Source: Alopecurus myosuroides
Taxonomy: Eukaryota; Streptophyta; Magnoliopsida; Poales; Poaceae
Assembly (NCBI GenBank): GCA_028641055.1
Contig: CM054061.1
Coordinates: 112,848,019-112,912,018 of the forward strand
Direction: 5' to 3'
Length of the DNA: 64,000 nucleotides
Of this stretch, positions 11,137 to 23,630 are shown one piece after another; the stretch's first letter is position 1, and every line of letters starts with the position of its first letter. The notes beneath the pieces are model-generated. The model saw only the letters and a list, made by a program, of their open reading frames with translations. It was not told the DNA's origin and made no database searches. Made by a program: the position numbers and the translations under genes.

Positions 11137-13330
11137 GTTCCTACTCGTCCTTGAGTAGGTAAAAGATAAAAACACATAATTTTTTAGGTTACATGCTACC
11201 AACATGAACTCAATCATCAATAATGTAAAAGCATATGTAAGATGAGATCATAGAACTTTAACACAAGCATGATAAATACAACTTTAATAATAAAGAATAC
11301 CAATCACCTTGCATCATGAGAAGTAACACAAATAAAAGATCATGAATAAAAATGCATCAAAAGTTATACGTTTGTTTCAAGTATAGAGAAAGCATGGCAA
11401 AGTGATATTTCGCTAGTCCTTAAGAGTGGGGCAAAACATAAATGCCAGGACACCTTTCAAGTTTATGAGGAAGACTAGAACAAATAATTTGAGAGCAAGC
11501 AATAACACATAATGAATCTATTAACAATGTTTCTGGAAAAAATACACATTAAACTCAGAATAGCAACTATGCTCTCTCAACTGTGCATAAAGTTAGAAGA
11601 TGGAGACTCACCATAAAAGTAAAAGAAAGACCCTTCGCAAAGAGAAGCATTGTTCACTCATGTGCTAGAGCTTTTATTTTATTAAAAAGAGGTATAAAAT
11701 GTTTGACAATCCTCCCATCCATATTACACAAACTATGGCTAACCAAATCCTCGGGTGCCTGCCAACAATCACATACCGTGGATGAGTGTCTATTTTGGGG
11801 AGGTGTATTGTTATGTCAACGAATGGTAAACAGAAAATACAATACGTCACAAGACAACTAGACTTCACAAGAGGGGCTCCCATTTGAAGGACACAAGTGG
11901 TGTAGAAGGTCATCCCTCTTTCTCTTTCATTTACACAATTATGCTTTGACTGATAAATGAGGGGCAAAAATAATGAAGATAATTTGTTTGCATTAATTTG
12001 GGGATGGCCACCCCGCTGCCAGCTCTTCTATCAATTGGATAAGCGGATGAAGCCACTAGTCCAACGTGTGAAATCCAATCAACAAGTGAGATAAAGATTC
12101 TCTATTTATGTCGTCATGAGCAAAAACAGGAACATAAAACAAGAGTAATTTTGAAGGTTTTAAAGGTAACACATGAGCAATTTACTTGGAGTGGCAGTTA
12201 AATACCACATGTAGGCAGGTATGGTGGACACATTTGACATTCTTTGTTTTTTTGGGATTTTGATTGCACGAGTAAAGCTCATACTCAGTATAGGTGGAGG
12301 TAGCAAAACACAGGGAGCGACAAATTGAGAGAGCAATAATGGCCATAATCATGCATAGCGACATAAACATCATTAATTAAAGCATAAGTGGTACCACAAG
12401 TTCAAAAAATAAATGATCATAGAGGCTATTAGCGACTGGTTCATAGTCATAAACATGGTGTGAGAATGCGCCAAGTCAACCAAATAAAACATTCAAAGAA
12501 GAATACCACAAATTTATGCTTCAATATGACAAAAACAACTCATGATTATTGCACTGGCACATTAAACACTCTCAGCTATTTGAGACAAATCATTCTAATA
12601 AATAACCACTAGGCTTTATAATTAAAATAAAATCTAGCATGATATGAAAAATTCTAGCCACAATCCATATAAGCTTCTATTTGCATCATTTATAATTTTA
12701 CCAAATGTAGTAGTTTCTTTTCCCAACAAGCACAATACAAAATATGTTTTAACAAAAACTTTCTAAATGATGCAACAAGAAAACATGAGAGTACTCACAT
12801 AACACTAATAAAACTAACAGCTCTGAATAAGAGATTCAATGAAAACAAGAATTTTCCCAGCCGCTAGAAAAAAACTAAGAATACGAGCATAACGAGTATT
12901 CAAACAAAAAAGCGGAGCGTGTCTATCTCTCCCAAATAAGGATGCTAGGTTCCAATGATATTATTGAAGCAAGGAAAACAAAACGAAAAATAACAGACGC
13001 TCCATGTAAATTTCATATGATGTGAACGAATAAAAATATAGTTTCACTATAAGTGACCTGATAAATGATTGATGAAGAAGGGGATGCCTTGGGCATACCC
13101 AAGATTATATGCTTGAGTCTTCTTAAAATTTTCTGGAATGAACCACGGGGGCATCCCCAAGCTTTTACCTTGCACTCTTCTTGATAACATATATCACCCT
13201 CTTCTCTTAACCCTTGAAAACTTCCTTCAGACCACACTCAAAGAGTAATTCGCATTAGAGGGTTCGTGCAAATATAAAATATCCATGGTTTTGTATGGGA
13301 ACAAGTGCTATTTATAATTTTAAACACTAG
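11137..13330 (-). other. Non-coding 3' internal region of element A with conserved hairpin
   Basis: No retroelement protein domain in any frame. The segment 13013-13237 is conserved with element B 26633-26851, including two arms GGGGATGCC (13080-13088) and GGCATCCCC (13150-13158) that can pair. The stretch 12590-12780 is also colinear with B 27120-27310. This is where pol would lie in an autonomous Athila element. Confidence 0.7.
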
Positions 13331-15524
13331 CTACAACCATTGATGTTTCGTGAAGTAAAGAAATCCACTTGACATGGTGAAAGAGGCATCAAAATTGTAA
13401 TGAGTTTGAATAATAGAATCAGAAGGAAACTTCATTCTATTTCTAGGAAAATTTTCCATACCTTTCTTGAGTGGTAATTGAAATTTAATAATCCCCTCTT
13501 TCATATCAATAACATCACCAACAGTTCTAACAAAAGGTCTTCCCAAAACAATTGGACAAGAAGCATTGCATTCAATATTCAAGACAAAAAAATCAACGAG
13601 GACAAGATTATTATTAACGATGATAAGGACATCATCAACTCTCCCCAAAGGTTTCTTTCTAACATTATCAATAAGACGGACATCCAAATAACAGGGTTCC
13701 AAAGGTGGCAAATCAAGAATATCATAAATCTTTTAGGCATAACAGAGATACCCTCACCAAGATCACATAGAGCATTGCAATTAAAATAATTCACTTTCAT
13801 TTTAATAATGGGTTATAACCCATCATCTAACTTCCTAGGGATAGAGGCTTCACGTCTTAATTCATCCTCTCTAATTTGCATGAGTGCATTTGTAATATGT
13901 TTTGTGAAAGCCATATTCATAGCACTAGCATTAGGACAACTACAAAGATTTTGTAAGAACTTAATCACATCAGTTATGTCAAAATCATCAAAGTTAAGAT
14001 CATTTTTATCAAAGGTAATGGGAGTATTGTCTCCCATGTTTCTAAAAATTTCAGCACCATTATCAAGAGCATTTTTAGCAGTTTCAGGCAATTTTGAATT
14101 TTTAATGGCAGCAGTGGGAATATTGCAAACCCGATTACTTTACCACTGATGGTAGAAGGTTTATTAGCATGAGAGGCTTCAGTTTTACTAGTGGTGGTAA
14201 TGGCGCAAACATTAGATATATTATTCTTTCTAGCTATTTCATCTTCTCTTTCCCATCTAGCATGCAATTCAGCTAACATCCTACCATTATCATCTATTCG
14301 AATTTGAATGGAATTTGTAGCAGCAAAAGGATTCTCATCTATAGTTTCATAATTAGCAGTCATCCTATTAATCAAAGAAGATTGTGCTTCAGGCGTCGAT
14401 GAAATAGAAGTTTCAGCACAAGCAATTTTAACTTGCAAACCAGATATTTATCTATTTAAACTCTCAAGTTGATAACTAATATTTTTTAGCATAATAGATT
14501 GTTCCTCCATGGTCTTAGTAAAAAGTTTATTTTGCTCATATTGATTTTGCATAAATTTTTTAGTGGCTCTTTCAACTTCTGAAATTCTTTCATTAGTAAT
14601 TCCAGTTCTATCATTATTACCACTATTAAGAGGATAAGTCCTATAATTATTGCTACCAAAATTATTCCTATAAGCATTGTTGTTGAAATTATTATTTTTA
14701 ATGAAGTTCACATCAACATGCTCTTCTTGAGCAACCACAGAGGCTAAAGGAACATTGTTTGGATCAATAGGAGCATGGCCATTAACAAGCATAGAAATAA
14801 TAGCATCGAGTCCATCACTCAAAGAGGAGGTTTCTTCAACAGAATTTACCTTCTTATCAGTTGTAGCTCTCTCAGTATGCCATTAAGAATAATTTATCAT
14901 AATATTATGAAGAAGATTTGTTGCTTCCCCCAAGGTCATGGACATAAAGGTTCCTCCAGCAGCTGAATCCAGAAGGTTTCTTGAAGAAAAATTCAGTCAT
15001 GCATAAAAGGTTTGGATGATCATCCAAGTAGTCAATCCATGAGTGGGAAAATTCTTTACTAAATATTTAATTATTTCCCAAGCTTTAGGAACATGCTCAT
15101 TATCAAGTTACTTAAAATTCATAATGCTACTTCTTAAATATATAATCTTAGCAGGAGGATAATATTTTTCAATGAAAGCATCTTTACACTTAGTCCAAGA
15201 ATCAATACTATTTCTAGGCAAAGATAGCAACCATTCTTTAGCTCTTCTTCTCACAGAGAATGGAAACAATTTTAGTTTAATAATATATCCATCTACATCT
15301 TTATATTTTTGCATCTCACATAGTTCAACAAAATTATTAAGACGGGTAGCAGCATCATCAGTACTAATACCAGAAAATTGCTCTCTCATAACAAGATTTA
15401 ATAATGCAGGCTTAATCTCATAAAAATCAGCAATATTAGTAGGTGGAGCAATAGGTGTGCTAATGAAATCATTGTTGTTGGTGCAAGTAAAGTCACAAGA
15501 CTTGGTGTTCTCAGGAGTAGTCAT
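13331..15524 (-). pseudogene. Gag-protease of element A
   Basis: Gag starts at 15524 (MTTPEN). The 15524-15108 segment has the Athila-type gag pattern: LFPFSVRRRAKEWL near residue 87, then a DAFIEKYYP motif near residue 115. Downstream pieces continue in other frames (14822-14448, 14438-13974, 14091-13813). Protease follows: ALCDLGEGISVMP at about 13740-13785 (catalytic D, with the usual DLGAS altered to DLGEG), then an IVLGRPF motif at about 13535. Several in-frame stops and at least two frameshifts make it non-functional. It would package and mature the RNA particle in an intact element. Confidence 0.85.
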
Positions 15525-15690
15525 TTTAGCAAGATTAAAAACAGGATAAAAACTACAACTAAAATAAGAACTAGTTTTGTGTGTTTTTTATATAGAGAAG
15601 CAAACAAGATAAAATAAAATAAACTAAGAAAAACTAAAATAAAGTAAAGAGATTGGAAGTGAGAGACTCCCCTTGCAGAAATTATCTTCC

Positions 15691-15708
15691 TCGCCGGCAA
15701 CGGTGCCA
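15691..15708 (-). promoter_or_regulatory. Primer binding site of element A
   Basis: The element strand reads TGGCACCGTTGCCGGCGA, two mismatches from the perfect tRNA-Asp type site seen in elements C and E. Confidence 0.8.
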
Positions 15709-15718
15709 GAAAATAGCT

Positions 15719-17295
15719 TTATGGTGTAGGTATTGCACTCGTTGGGAAACCCCAAGAGGAAGGTATGATGAGCACAGCAATAGTTTTCCCTCATAAAGAA
15801 ACCAAGGTTTAATAGACCAGTAGGAGGAAAGAGTAACTTCAGAAGGTTGATGCAGCTGAGATGGCAGGGCGCACTACCGGTTCAACAGCAACGTGGAACC
15901 TACACAATACAATCAAATCACTTTGCCCCAACGAATTAGTGAGGTTGTCAATCTCACCGGTTTTGCTGAACACAAAGAGGTTAAATGTATGGTGTTAAAA
16001 TAGTATGAAAATAGTAGCAGCAGTATAAGAGCAGTGGAAACAGTGGTTGTATTATCAGTATGAGGAAATGGACCGGGGTCCACAGTTCACTAGTGGTGTC
16101 TATCCGTGAACGATAAATAACATGTGTGGTGAACAAATTACAGTTGGACAATTGACTGAAATGAAGGCTGCACCGTAGTGCATATACAAGACATAAAGAT
16201 TACTATGTGATTCATGCGGGAATTACAACAAGATTCATAGATCGTCATCCAACTGCATCTATGACTAATAATCCACCTTCGGAGTGTCGTCCGAGCAAAC
16301 CTTGGGTATTAAGTTGCAAGCAACAGATAATTTCAGTAAGAAAAGTGTGTAATGTAAACAATAGGATCATCCTTAGACAAAGCAATGTTGGTTTCTCCCT
16401 AATGACAATAGTACATCCTCCATCTGTCACGTTTCTGTCACTCGAGCACAGATGCAAAGGAGGCGTGAATCCACTATCGAGCATAAAAACTCCCTCTTGG
16501 AGTTACTAGCATCTACCTGGCCAGAGCATCTTCTAATAACGGAGAGCATGCAAGATCATAAATAAGATATACATGAAGATAACATGATAGATTCATAATC
16601 AGAAGACATAGCATTCAACATTAATCGGATCCCACCAAACACAACATGTAGAATTACATAAATATGATCTGGATCATGTGAGGCAGCTCACGAGATCTAA
16701 ATATGAGGCATAAAGTGGAGGATACAACCATCTAGCTACTGCTATGGACCCGTAGTCCAGGGATGAACTACTCACGCATCACTTCAGAGGGGGCATGGTG
16801 GTGTAGACCCCTCCGGTGATGAATTCCCCTCCCAACAGGGGGCCGGGAAGAGCTCCAGAACCCTCCCGATCTCGGGATGACGATGACGGCGTCATAAGGT
16901 GTTTTTCGGGAAAAAGTGGTATATTTCTAGGGTTGATATGTTGGGGGATTATATAGGGGAAAGAGCGATGGCAGAGGGCACCTAGGGGGCCCAAAACCAC
17001 CCCTAGGCGCGACACCCTATGGTGTGGCCCCTCTCTGGGTCTCTTCAGGACTCCGTGAAACCTTCGGAAATTCTATGACTTCCGGGCTTCGAATTTTCAA
17101 TTCCGAGAATATTTCTAGAACAACTTTTCTGAAACTAAAAATAGTAGAAAACAGGGAACTGGCTCCGTGGAATTTTGTTAATAGGTTAGTCCCGGAAATC
17201 GATAAAAAGGACATAAAGTGTATAGAAAACATGTGGTAAATAACATGAAAACAACATGGAACATCGGTAATTAAGGATACGTTTATGACGTATCA
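15719..17295 (-). repeat. 5' LTR of element A
   Basis: 1577 bp. The inner edge is mutated (TT where the other LTR has TG). A TATA-like ATTATATA is at 16948-16955 on the plus strand. It aligns end to end with 9535-11122. Confidence 0.9.
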
Positions 17296-17300
17296 GTCAT

Positions 17301-17481
17301 CTAATATTAACGATTTTGTCTATGAGACATGAAAAAGGATTATAATGGTGTATTTATGGTTCTACGCATGCATATGGGTTTCCCTCTGAATCTCATATTC
17401 AATGACCATACCAGTTATAGCACATAATACATTGATCATGAAATTTATGCATTTTATTGTCTCTTGGGCATACATCCAATA
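17301..17481 (-). repeat. X1 3' LTR, second segment (LTR start on the element strand)
   Basis: It continues the LTR from 9534 after element A. The outer terminus, TGTTGGATG in the intact form, is mutated to TATTGGATG. Confidence 0.85.
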
Positions 17482-17492
17482 GTCTCCCACTT

Positions 17493-18975
17493 GCACATGA
17501 AACAATAATCTGGTTGCTTAGCTCAACACCTTATGGCATTGAACTGTTTATTGTGGTGTAGAATCTGTCCTTGGATCTGAAACTCCAGGTCCATGTAATT
17601 TTCATATCATGGAGAATCACGTCTCCCTTTGATCAGAAATGATCCTTGATGTTTAAACGTTTGGTGCTTTAACATAAATGACAGTTTTTTTGTTTCCAAC
17701 ATTGATGCATCCTTTGTAAATTACCCCTATCCAGTCCTTTGAAGAACTTAGATCAAAACATTTAATATTCACATTTCCAAAGTGTATCCCATCTTAACGT
17801 TAAATATTGTTATAGATTCTATCATAGTTTTGAATTTCGTAATTTTCCCTCTAAGTTTAATCATGGAATTTCTTCCATCTCACTATGCCACCTTATTGAC
17901 ACTAAGTTGATTGGTTTTGTGATTATGAAACAAACCCTTTATTAGTGTAATAATTTAAACTAATTTGTTTTTGCACTTATCACAATTATGAAGTGTACCT
18001 TATATCCTCATATGATTATCTTCTCCTTGATCATGAACATGATCATCTTTGGTTTAATCTCATAACACTAAGAACATAATTCATATTTTATTTGTGTACA
18101 TATTATGGCGTACATGACCGATCCAATCATTCATACGGATCGCCAATCATATGTCTCCTTTTCTGTTCACAATGAATAGACATTCTCTGCATAAGTATTT
18201 AATTAGAAAGAAATCCTCCCTTTGGTTTGCACCAAGATGCTAATTGTTATTTCCAACAATTTACCTCTATGATTTTAAATGTTTGACCCATCATAGACAA
18301 GTGATGGAAAACGAGAACCACACTTTGTCTCATGCAGGCAAGTTCTATCATGAACTTTCCATCCAAACGTTTATAATCTACCAAATTCCAAAGTGTAAAT
18401 CCCTATACTATATTCTACTTAGTCATTTCACTGAAGTACTATTTCAATGAAATATTTTTCTATGCGAATAATATGTCCAACTAACAATACGTTGTTCACA
18501 TAAAGTATTAGAAATATTGTTCTGAGCTCCCATTGATGATGTAAAACGCTTTGATCATTTCATCTAGGCAAAGATCCCAACTCCTTAATGCCTTCTTTTA
18601 GTTCCATGAATGGATGACTAAAACTTGCATTCCCTTCTAGCATATTCTTGATTGAATATTCACGTTTGCAATATCTTGCAGAGAAGTTATGCAGTTCTTC
18701 CTAGAATAATCCTCTAAACATAAAATTCATACGATGTGAGATTATATCTCTCATAGTCATTTCCTTGAATTATAAACAAGTCAAGGTCATGGATGTTTCC
18801 ATCCATTTTTTTACAGATCCATTAACGAAAGGTAGGCTCAATGCTCTTGTTAAAGAGCACACAAAACCTGATACCATGTTCCAAATTTGACTTTCATTTA
18901 TGGTGTCCATATTGATTTCATGTCTTATAGCCATATCTTTGGAGTTAGGGTTCATCACTTCTTCCCTTAGATCAT
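17493..18975 (-). pseudogene. X1 copia pol remnant (RT region)
   Basis: Heavily decayed reading on the minus strand. Near 18770-18960 the frame resembles the copia block around KWLEAMKSEI. At about 18472-18510 there is the RT motif context FLILYVNNVLLVGH, where the usual YVDD reads YVNN. Many stops and frameshifts are present and no domain is intact. RNase H is not clearly recognisable. The same lesions are partly shared with X2. Confidence 0.65.
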
Positions 18976-19176
18976 GTTATCATTATTGTGAAACAATGAA
19001 ATTGTGATCTACTTGGTTCAGTCACCATGTCCTAGTTCTAGTCTTCTAGATAAATATTATAAAGCTATCTCATATTTTGTTGTTGTTTTCAACTAAGACC
19101 AACTAGTAAATAAAACCAAGAAGAAAGTAAAAAAGAAAAAGTGCACTTCCAAGTGAACTTATAGATAAATCTATGC

Positions 19177-19194
19177 TCCCCGGCAACGGCGCCA
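19177..19194 (-). promoter_or_regulatory. Primer binding site of element E
   Basis: The element strand reads TGGCGCCGTTGCCGGGGA, identical to the site in element C and of the tRNA-Asp type used by Athila elements. It sits 10 bp inside the LTR end. Confidence 0.85.
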
Positions 19195-19204
19195 TAAATA
19201 GTCT

Positions 19205-20092
19205 TGATAACCCACAAGTGTAGGGGATCGCAACAGTCTTCGAGGGTGAGTGTGAACCAATTTATTGATTCAAAAAAGGGGAGCCAAAGAATACCTATAA
19301 GCCTTAGAAGCCGAGTTGTGAATTCAGCCACACCTGAGAAGCGCATAACGAAAGGTGCAAGACAATAAGCTATTCACGGGAGGATTCTCTTGCGTCCTCA
19401 ACACGCCTAATACAATGTAATTGTATAGATGCACTAGTTCGACGAAGAGACAATGAAAGTCGTGTAATACGAAGTGAAAGAGGTGATCTGAAATAATAAT
19501 GGCAGCGAGGTAACATGTAGCAAAACTAAAAGTAAACAGTGTAGCCATGGTAGTAAATAAGTCCTAGAGATCATACTTTTACTAGTGGTAACTTTCAACT
19601 GTATTAATATAATTAAACACATGATATTTCTTTAACACTATGCATGATGGGCGTTACTCGAAAATCGTTCCTAATGGATCAAATAAGATGAGAATCGCGT
19701 AGGGCTACACAAGCACACCTGAAATTTCAAGTTCCACATCTACGGACACCCATGCCCTGTCACTTTGAGCATCCAAATATAGTACCAACAAACACCACAA
19801 CCTATCTCTTGAATAGTCTCTTTCTAATACATCCACAACGCCCACGCTGTGACCTTGTCCCTATAGATATTATACTTAAAAAAAAACATCAAGAAACCCC
19901 ATGATTCCATAATTCAATCCAACAAAAAAAGAACAAGTTCATCATAAGTATCCGTCTAAGCCATGATCCATAAAGTCACACACGGCACCCGCACTTTCAT
20001 CGTGTCACCATGGGACAAAGGTGACTCCGGAAGATTATATAGATTAAATCGCTTGAGCAACATCATGATCCATTACATAATGAAAGGGAGAC
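19205..20092 (-). repeat. Element E 5' LTR, left segment
   Basis: 888 bp with no coding potential of note. It is followed by X2 at 20093 and resumes at 53325. Confidence 0.7.
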
Positions 20093-22205
20093 TATTGGTG
20101 TATGCAACATAATTTAAAAATTTCCGACCTACGTAATACACAGGATCTACTATGCAGGTAAATGCGTAGATAGATCTTATTCTTTACCGACAAGAAGCGC
20201 AGAAGTAGTGTCAATGACAATGTCGGTGATGCCTGATGAAGAGTCCCACGGCTAAGCCTAGCGGTAGAACTGTTGCCGATTCCCCGTATCCCACCTTATG
20301 GATCTAGCAGAGTGAGGGTATCACATGTTACCCCTCCGAGAGCTCGCGTACATATGTACGTCAAAATCTTGCACCACTTCACTGTCCAGGACTAGGCACC
20401 GCAGGTTTTCCATTGAGGTGGAGAAGTCCCAACATATGGGGAAGAGAAGGAGAGAGATTAGGGCTAGGTCTAATCGATAGAGATAGTCATCATCTCCCTA
20501 TTAGAAGAGGCCCTAAACCAATTAGAGCGTCTCTAATCAGAAGCTCTAATTTAATTAGAGATGTTCTAATTAGACCCTCTAATCCAATTAGAGAGGTTCT
20601 AATTAGAGGATCTAATTTAAATAGAGGGTCTCTAATTAGATATCTAATCCACAGAGAGAGAGAGAGAGAGAGAGAATTTCCCGAAGGCCAATTGTGTGTC
20701 TCAACAACGAGGGAGGGTTTGATTATATAGTGGGACAAGGGAGGGGACTTTCCTTGAGGGGAGGTCGGTTCCCCCTCCCACCCTTGGCCACACCAAGGCC
20801 CCTAGGAGGATTCAGATTGGAATCCTAGACGGATTCCAATCCCCTTCCCCCGCCATTTTTTCCTTTTTATTTTCTAATTTTTACTAGGGTTTGCCCATAG
20901 GAGGAAATCTGCCCCCTCCGGCACTGCCCTCGTATATGGAAAGTCCTCCAAAAATCTTCCGGTACCCCGTGACCCGTATAGATAAAATCATCAAACTTAT
21001 AAAACGATGTCAGAAATATATTCCCGACATCCTAGCACATCTCATATCCTCCGTTATATCTCATATAATATACTACATATACCGACATAATTTATCTCTT
21101 ATGGTAATTTTCCCGAAACAACTCTGATTGACATCGGACTTGTTTATGTGATATTGTAATGACATATACCATTACCTATTGATGTTATAAATATATTTCC
21201 AGCATCTATGGACATCTCATGTCCTCCATAATCTCTCTTGAGTATTAATTCTATCATGTCGGAATTAACCGAATGACATCCTACTCTCCTCTAGACCATC
21301 CAATGTAAACAATAGACTTTGAAGCCGTAAGTGTGTGACCCCTACAGGTTCGATAACTAGTAGACATCATTGGAAAACCATTTTCCTAATAAAAAATCAA
21401 CATCGGGACCGTGGACTTCCATATTGATTCCTACAAGTTATACAAAGAAAACTACTGAACCTGTTGGTTGTCAAGTAAGTTCATATTACTTAGCGATACC
21501 AATCAATACCTCGGGATGAGATAAATGATAAGACCGTGATTAAACTCTTTAACCAACTTATCACATTATTCCCGATATATGCTATGATTCCTTCTACTCG
21601 TTAAGTGACATAGTATCCCCATGACTAGTGTCATGTGTTTGTCTGCGCAGACTTATTACCGATACTATTTGACCGAGTGGATCCTGGATGTACCTCTCTA
21701 TTAACTAGAGGAAATTCCCAATCTTGAACTATCACAATGATGTTATACTTTTGTGACCACACAGTGTTAGCCTTTTTTATCACCCAGTTTACGGTGTGAT
21801 ACTTGACTATACCAAAATGATCCTTACGGTAAACATCATTGAATATTCTCATGGTCTAAGGAAGGAAACAAAACAACCAATCTGTCATGATACTATTTGG
21901 AAAAACTATTTTCGTAGTATCTCAACTACTTGGGTATGCCCATCCATAATGTTGAACAATATTGTGCCCATTAATATTGATATAACAAATGTCCATGATC
22001 AGGAAAAAACATGGTCATCTAATATTAACGATTTTGTCTATGAGACATGACAAAGGATTATAACGGTGTGTTTATGGTTCTACACATGCATATGGGTTTC
22101 CATCCGTTTCTCATATTCAATTACCACAACAGTTATAGCATAAAAACATACTACATTAATCATGAAACTGATGCATTTTATTGTCTCTTGGGCATACATC
22201 CAGCA
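20093..22205 (-). repeat. X2 3' LTR
   Basis: 2113 bp, complete. It contains an AT-rich array of CTAATTAGAG-like short repeats (about 20510-20650), an AG microsatellite and a TATA box (20723-20730, minus strand). It is homologous to the X1 LTR and to 46673-53324. Confidence 0.85.
20652..20675. repeat. AG dinucleotide microsatellite
   Basis: About eleven AG units in the X2 3' LTR. The corresponding place in the 5' LTR (near 50700) has only a short GAGAG remnant. Confidence 0.9.
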
Positions 22206-22216
22206 GTCTCCCACTT
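22206..22216 (-). promoter_or_regulatory. Polypurine tract of X2
   Basis: AAGTGGGAGAC on the element strand, directly before the 3' LTR. It is identical to the X1 site at 17482-17492. Confidence 0.8.
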
Positions 22217-23630
22217 GCACAAGAAACAATAATCTAGTTCCTTAGCTCAACACCCAATGGCATTGCAGTGCTGATTGTGGTGTAGAATCTGTCTTTGGAT
22301 CTGAAACTCCTGGTCCATGTAATTTTCATATCTTGGAGAATCACGTCTCCCTTTGATCACAAATGATCCTTGATCTTTAAATGTTTGGTGCTTTAACATA
22401 AATGACAGTCTTTTGTTCGCAACATTTCTGCATCTCTTGTAAATTACCCTATCCAGTTCTTTGAAGAACTTAGATCAAAACATTTAATATTCACACTTCG
22501 AAAGTGTATCCCATCTTACCTCTATTGTTATAGATTCTATCGTAGTTTTAAACTTCGGATTTTTTCCTCCAAGTTTAATCATGGAATTTTGTCCATCTCA
22601 CTATGCTACCTTATTGACACTAAGTTTATTGGTTTTGTGGTTATGCAACAAACCCTTTATTAGCGTAATAATTTACACTATTTTTTTTGCACCTATCACA
22701 ACTATGAAGTGTACCTTATATTCTCATAAGGTTATCTTCTCCTTGATCATCAGCATGATCATCTTTGATTTATGTTCATAACACTTAGAACATAATTCAT
22801 ATCTACTTTGTGTACATATTATGGCGTACATGACCAATCCAATCATTCAAACGTATCGCCTATCATAAGTCTCCTTTTCTGTTCACAATGAATAGAAATG
22901 CTCTGCATAAGTATTTGATTCAAAAGAAATCCTCCCTCTCGTTTGCACCAAGATGCTAATTGTTATTTCCAACAATTTAGCTCTGTGATTTTAAATGTTT
23001 GGCCCAACATAGACAAGTGATAGAAAACGAGAACCACACTCTGTATCATGCATGCAAGTTCTATCATGAACTTTCCATCCAAACGTTTATCATCTACCAT
23101 CTTCCAAAGAGAAAATATGTATACTATATTGTACTTAGTAATTTCACTCAAGTACTATTTCAATGAAATATTTTTCTATGCCAATAATATGTCCAACTAA
23201 CAATACGCTGTTCACATAAAGTATTAGAAATACTGTTCTGCGCTCCCATTGACTTTCTTGAGTCCTCAAGCCTTTTCACAATCCTTGATGATGTGAAACA
23301 CTTTGATCATTTAATCTAGGTGAAGATCCCAACTCGTTAATGCCTTCTTTTAGTTCCATGAATGGATAACTAAAACTTGCATTCCCTTCTAGCATATTCT
23401 TGATTGAATAATCAATCTTGCAATATTTTGCAAAGAAGTTATGCAGTTCTTGCTAGAATAATCATGTAAACATAAAACTCATATGATGTGAGAATATATC
23501 TCTCATAGTCATTTCCTTGAATTGTAAACAAGGCAAGCTCATGGATGTTTCCATCCATTTTTTACAGATCCATTAACGAAAGGTAGGTTCTATGCTCTTG
23601 TTAAAGAGCACAAAAAAACCTGATACCAAG
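22217..23630 (-). pseudogene. X2 copia pol remnant
   Basis: Colinear with the X1 internal region. The RT context at about 23198-23235 reads FLILYVNSVLLVGH in place of YVDD. The frame is full of stops. The segment ends at the CCAAG target duplication of element B (23626-23630) and continues for about 50 bp at 28211. Confidence 0.65.

Larger units (their letters stand above)
9535..17295 (-). mobile_element. Athila-like LTR retrotransposon A, complete, nested in the X1 LTR
   Basis: The 7761-bp element begins TGATGG and ends GTATCA on the plus strand. It is flanked by GTCAT at 9530-9534 and 17296-17300. Removing it restores the continuous copia LTR seen in X2. The 3' LTR is on the left (9535-11122) and the 5' LTR on the right (15719-17295). 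The PBS fits tRNA-Asp. The only coding remnant is gag-protease; no RT, RNase H or integrase is present between 11137 and 13330, so it is non-autonomous by structure. In a 215-bp sample the two LTRs differ at roughly 9% of positions. Confidence 0.92.
8392..19080 (-). mobile_element. Ty1/copia element X1 (Angela-like), 3' part, with nested insertions
   Basis: LTR pieces lie at 8392-9534 and 17301-17481. They are separated by element A, and the LTR is cut on the left by the Tat element. The PPT (minus AAGTGGGAGAC) is at 17482-17492 and decayed pol follows to about 18975. The same LTR, PPT and pol arrangement occurs in X2 at 20093-23630. The 5' part of X1 is missing; its pol runs out against element E internal sequence somewhere between 18975 and 19100. 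Confidence 0.75.
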
